Position numbers and translations under genes: made by a program. Positions 5,250-5,489 of a stretch of DNA of 5,489 bases are shown piece by piece; position 1 is the first letter of the stretch, and each line of letters starts with the position of its first letter. The notes under the pieces were generated by a model, which searched no databases, was not told the origin of the DNA, and saw only the letters and a program-made list of their open reading frames with translations. The DNA is from Acinetobacter sp. (GTDB taxonomy: Bacteria > Pseudomonadota > Gammaproteobacteria > Pseudomonadales > Moraxellaceae), in the NCBI GenBank assembly GCA_008017255.1, contig SSHD01000110.1:1-5489 (forward strand), given 5' to 3'.

Positions 5250-5283
5250 AAAAACAAAGACCTTTCATTATGAAAGGTCTTTG
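5250..5283 (-). terminator. Intrinsic terminator of glcB
   Basis: CAAAGACCTTTCA (5255-5267) and TGAAAGGTCTTTG (5271-5283) form a perfect 13-bp stem with a three-base loop. Read leftward, it is followed by five T residues (complement of 5250-5254). It lies 24 bases after the glcB stop. Confidence 0.88.
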
Positions 5284-5307
5284 CAGTATGCTGGGGACTA
5301 ATCGAAA

Positions 5308-5489
5308 TTAGTCACCTTTATAACCTTTAAGTTTTAAACGTGCAGCGTGCAACAATGGCTCGGTATAGCCAGATGGTTGCTCACAACCTTTAAAAATCAA
5401 GTCAGAAGCAGCTTGGAATGCAATATTGTTGTCAAAGTCAGTCGACATTGCGTTATATAGTGGATCATTCGCATTTTGCTGATCTACAA
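5308..5489 (-). CDS. glcB: Malate synthase G, C-terminal fragment (cut by window edge)
   Basis: The last 59 residues plus stop of a leftward gene whose start lies beyond the right edge. The fragment includes [28 protein letters not shown] and the diagnostic [19 protein letters not shown], which matches the C-terminal plug of malate synthase G. The enzyme condenses glyoxylate with acetyl-CoA to make malate and CoA, the second step of the glyoxylate bypass, in the cytosol. The catalytic residues lie upstream, outside the window, so activity cannot be judged. The G isoform is normally about 720 residues, so roughly 660 are missing here. The gene converges on MarR and has its own terminator. The symbol is assigned from this tail alone, which is distinctive. 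Confidence 0.9.
   Translation of the reverse strand, partial: VDQQNANDPLYNAMSTDFDNNIAFQAASDLIFKGCEQPSGYTEPLLHAARLKLKGYKGD

Noticed and set aside
1..5489. CRISPR array, tRNA or rRNA gene, toxin-antitoxin pair, or defence system
   Set aside because: No regularly spaced repeats, cloverleaf or rRNA sequence, or paired small overlapping genes were seen; the proteins are ordinary regulators, enzymes and membrane proteins.

Overview
The window looks like ordinary chromosomal DNA from a gammaproteobacterium of the Moraxellaceae, most probably Acinetobacter. This rests on the AT-rich composition (by eye roughly 40% GC in genes and lower between them), short single-gene units with long AT-rich spacers, and proteins typical of that group. 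The genus is inferred from style and protein content; no search was run.

Layout, left to right: a LysR-type regulator (41-943, +); a 93-bp inverted-repeat element with 12-bp perfect ends, resembling a MITE (979-1071), between convergent genes; type I methionine aminopeptidase map (1083-1880, -); a 372-bp divergent spacer with a 15-bp palindrome and a hairpin leader; an 80-residue protein with two membrane spans (2253-2495, +); a bidirectional terminator; a 150-residue protein with four membrane spans (2526-2978, -); a 110-bp divergent spacer; a COG4757-like alpha/beta hydrolase (3089-3970, +) with its own terminator; a 613-bp very AT-rich gap holding what may be a decayed coding remnant and two nested inverted repeats; a MarR-family regulator (4654-5118, +) with terminator; a short palindromic repeat; and the C-terminal end of malate synthase G, glcB (5308-5489, -), with its terminator, cut by the window edge.

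Nearly every gene appears to be transcribed alone, with alternating strands and separate terminators, so there is no visible operon or multi-gene system. The two regulators may act on neighbours or on themselves, but the window does not show their targets. The housekeeping anchors are map (N-terminal methionine removal) and glcB (glyoxylate cycle). I do not see a convincing novel system. The least explained parts are the gap at 4041-4653, the inverted-repeat element at 979-1071, and the small two-span membrane protein with its structured leader.
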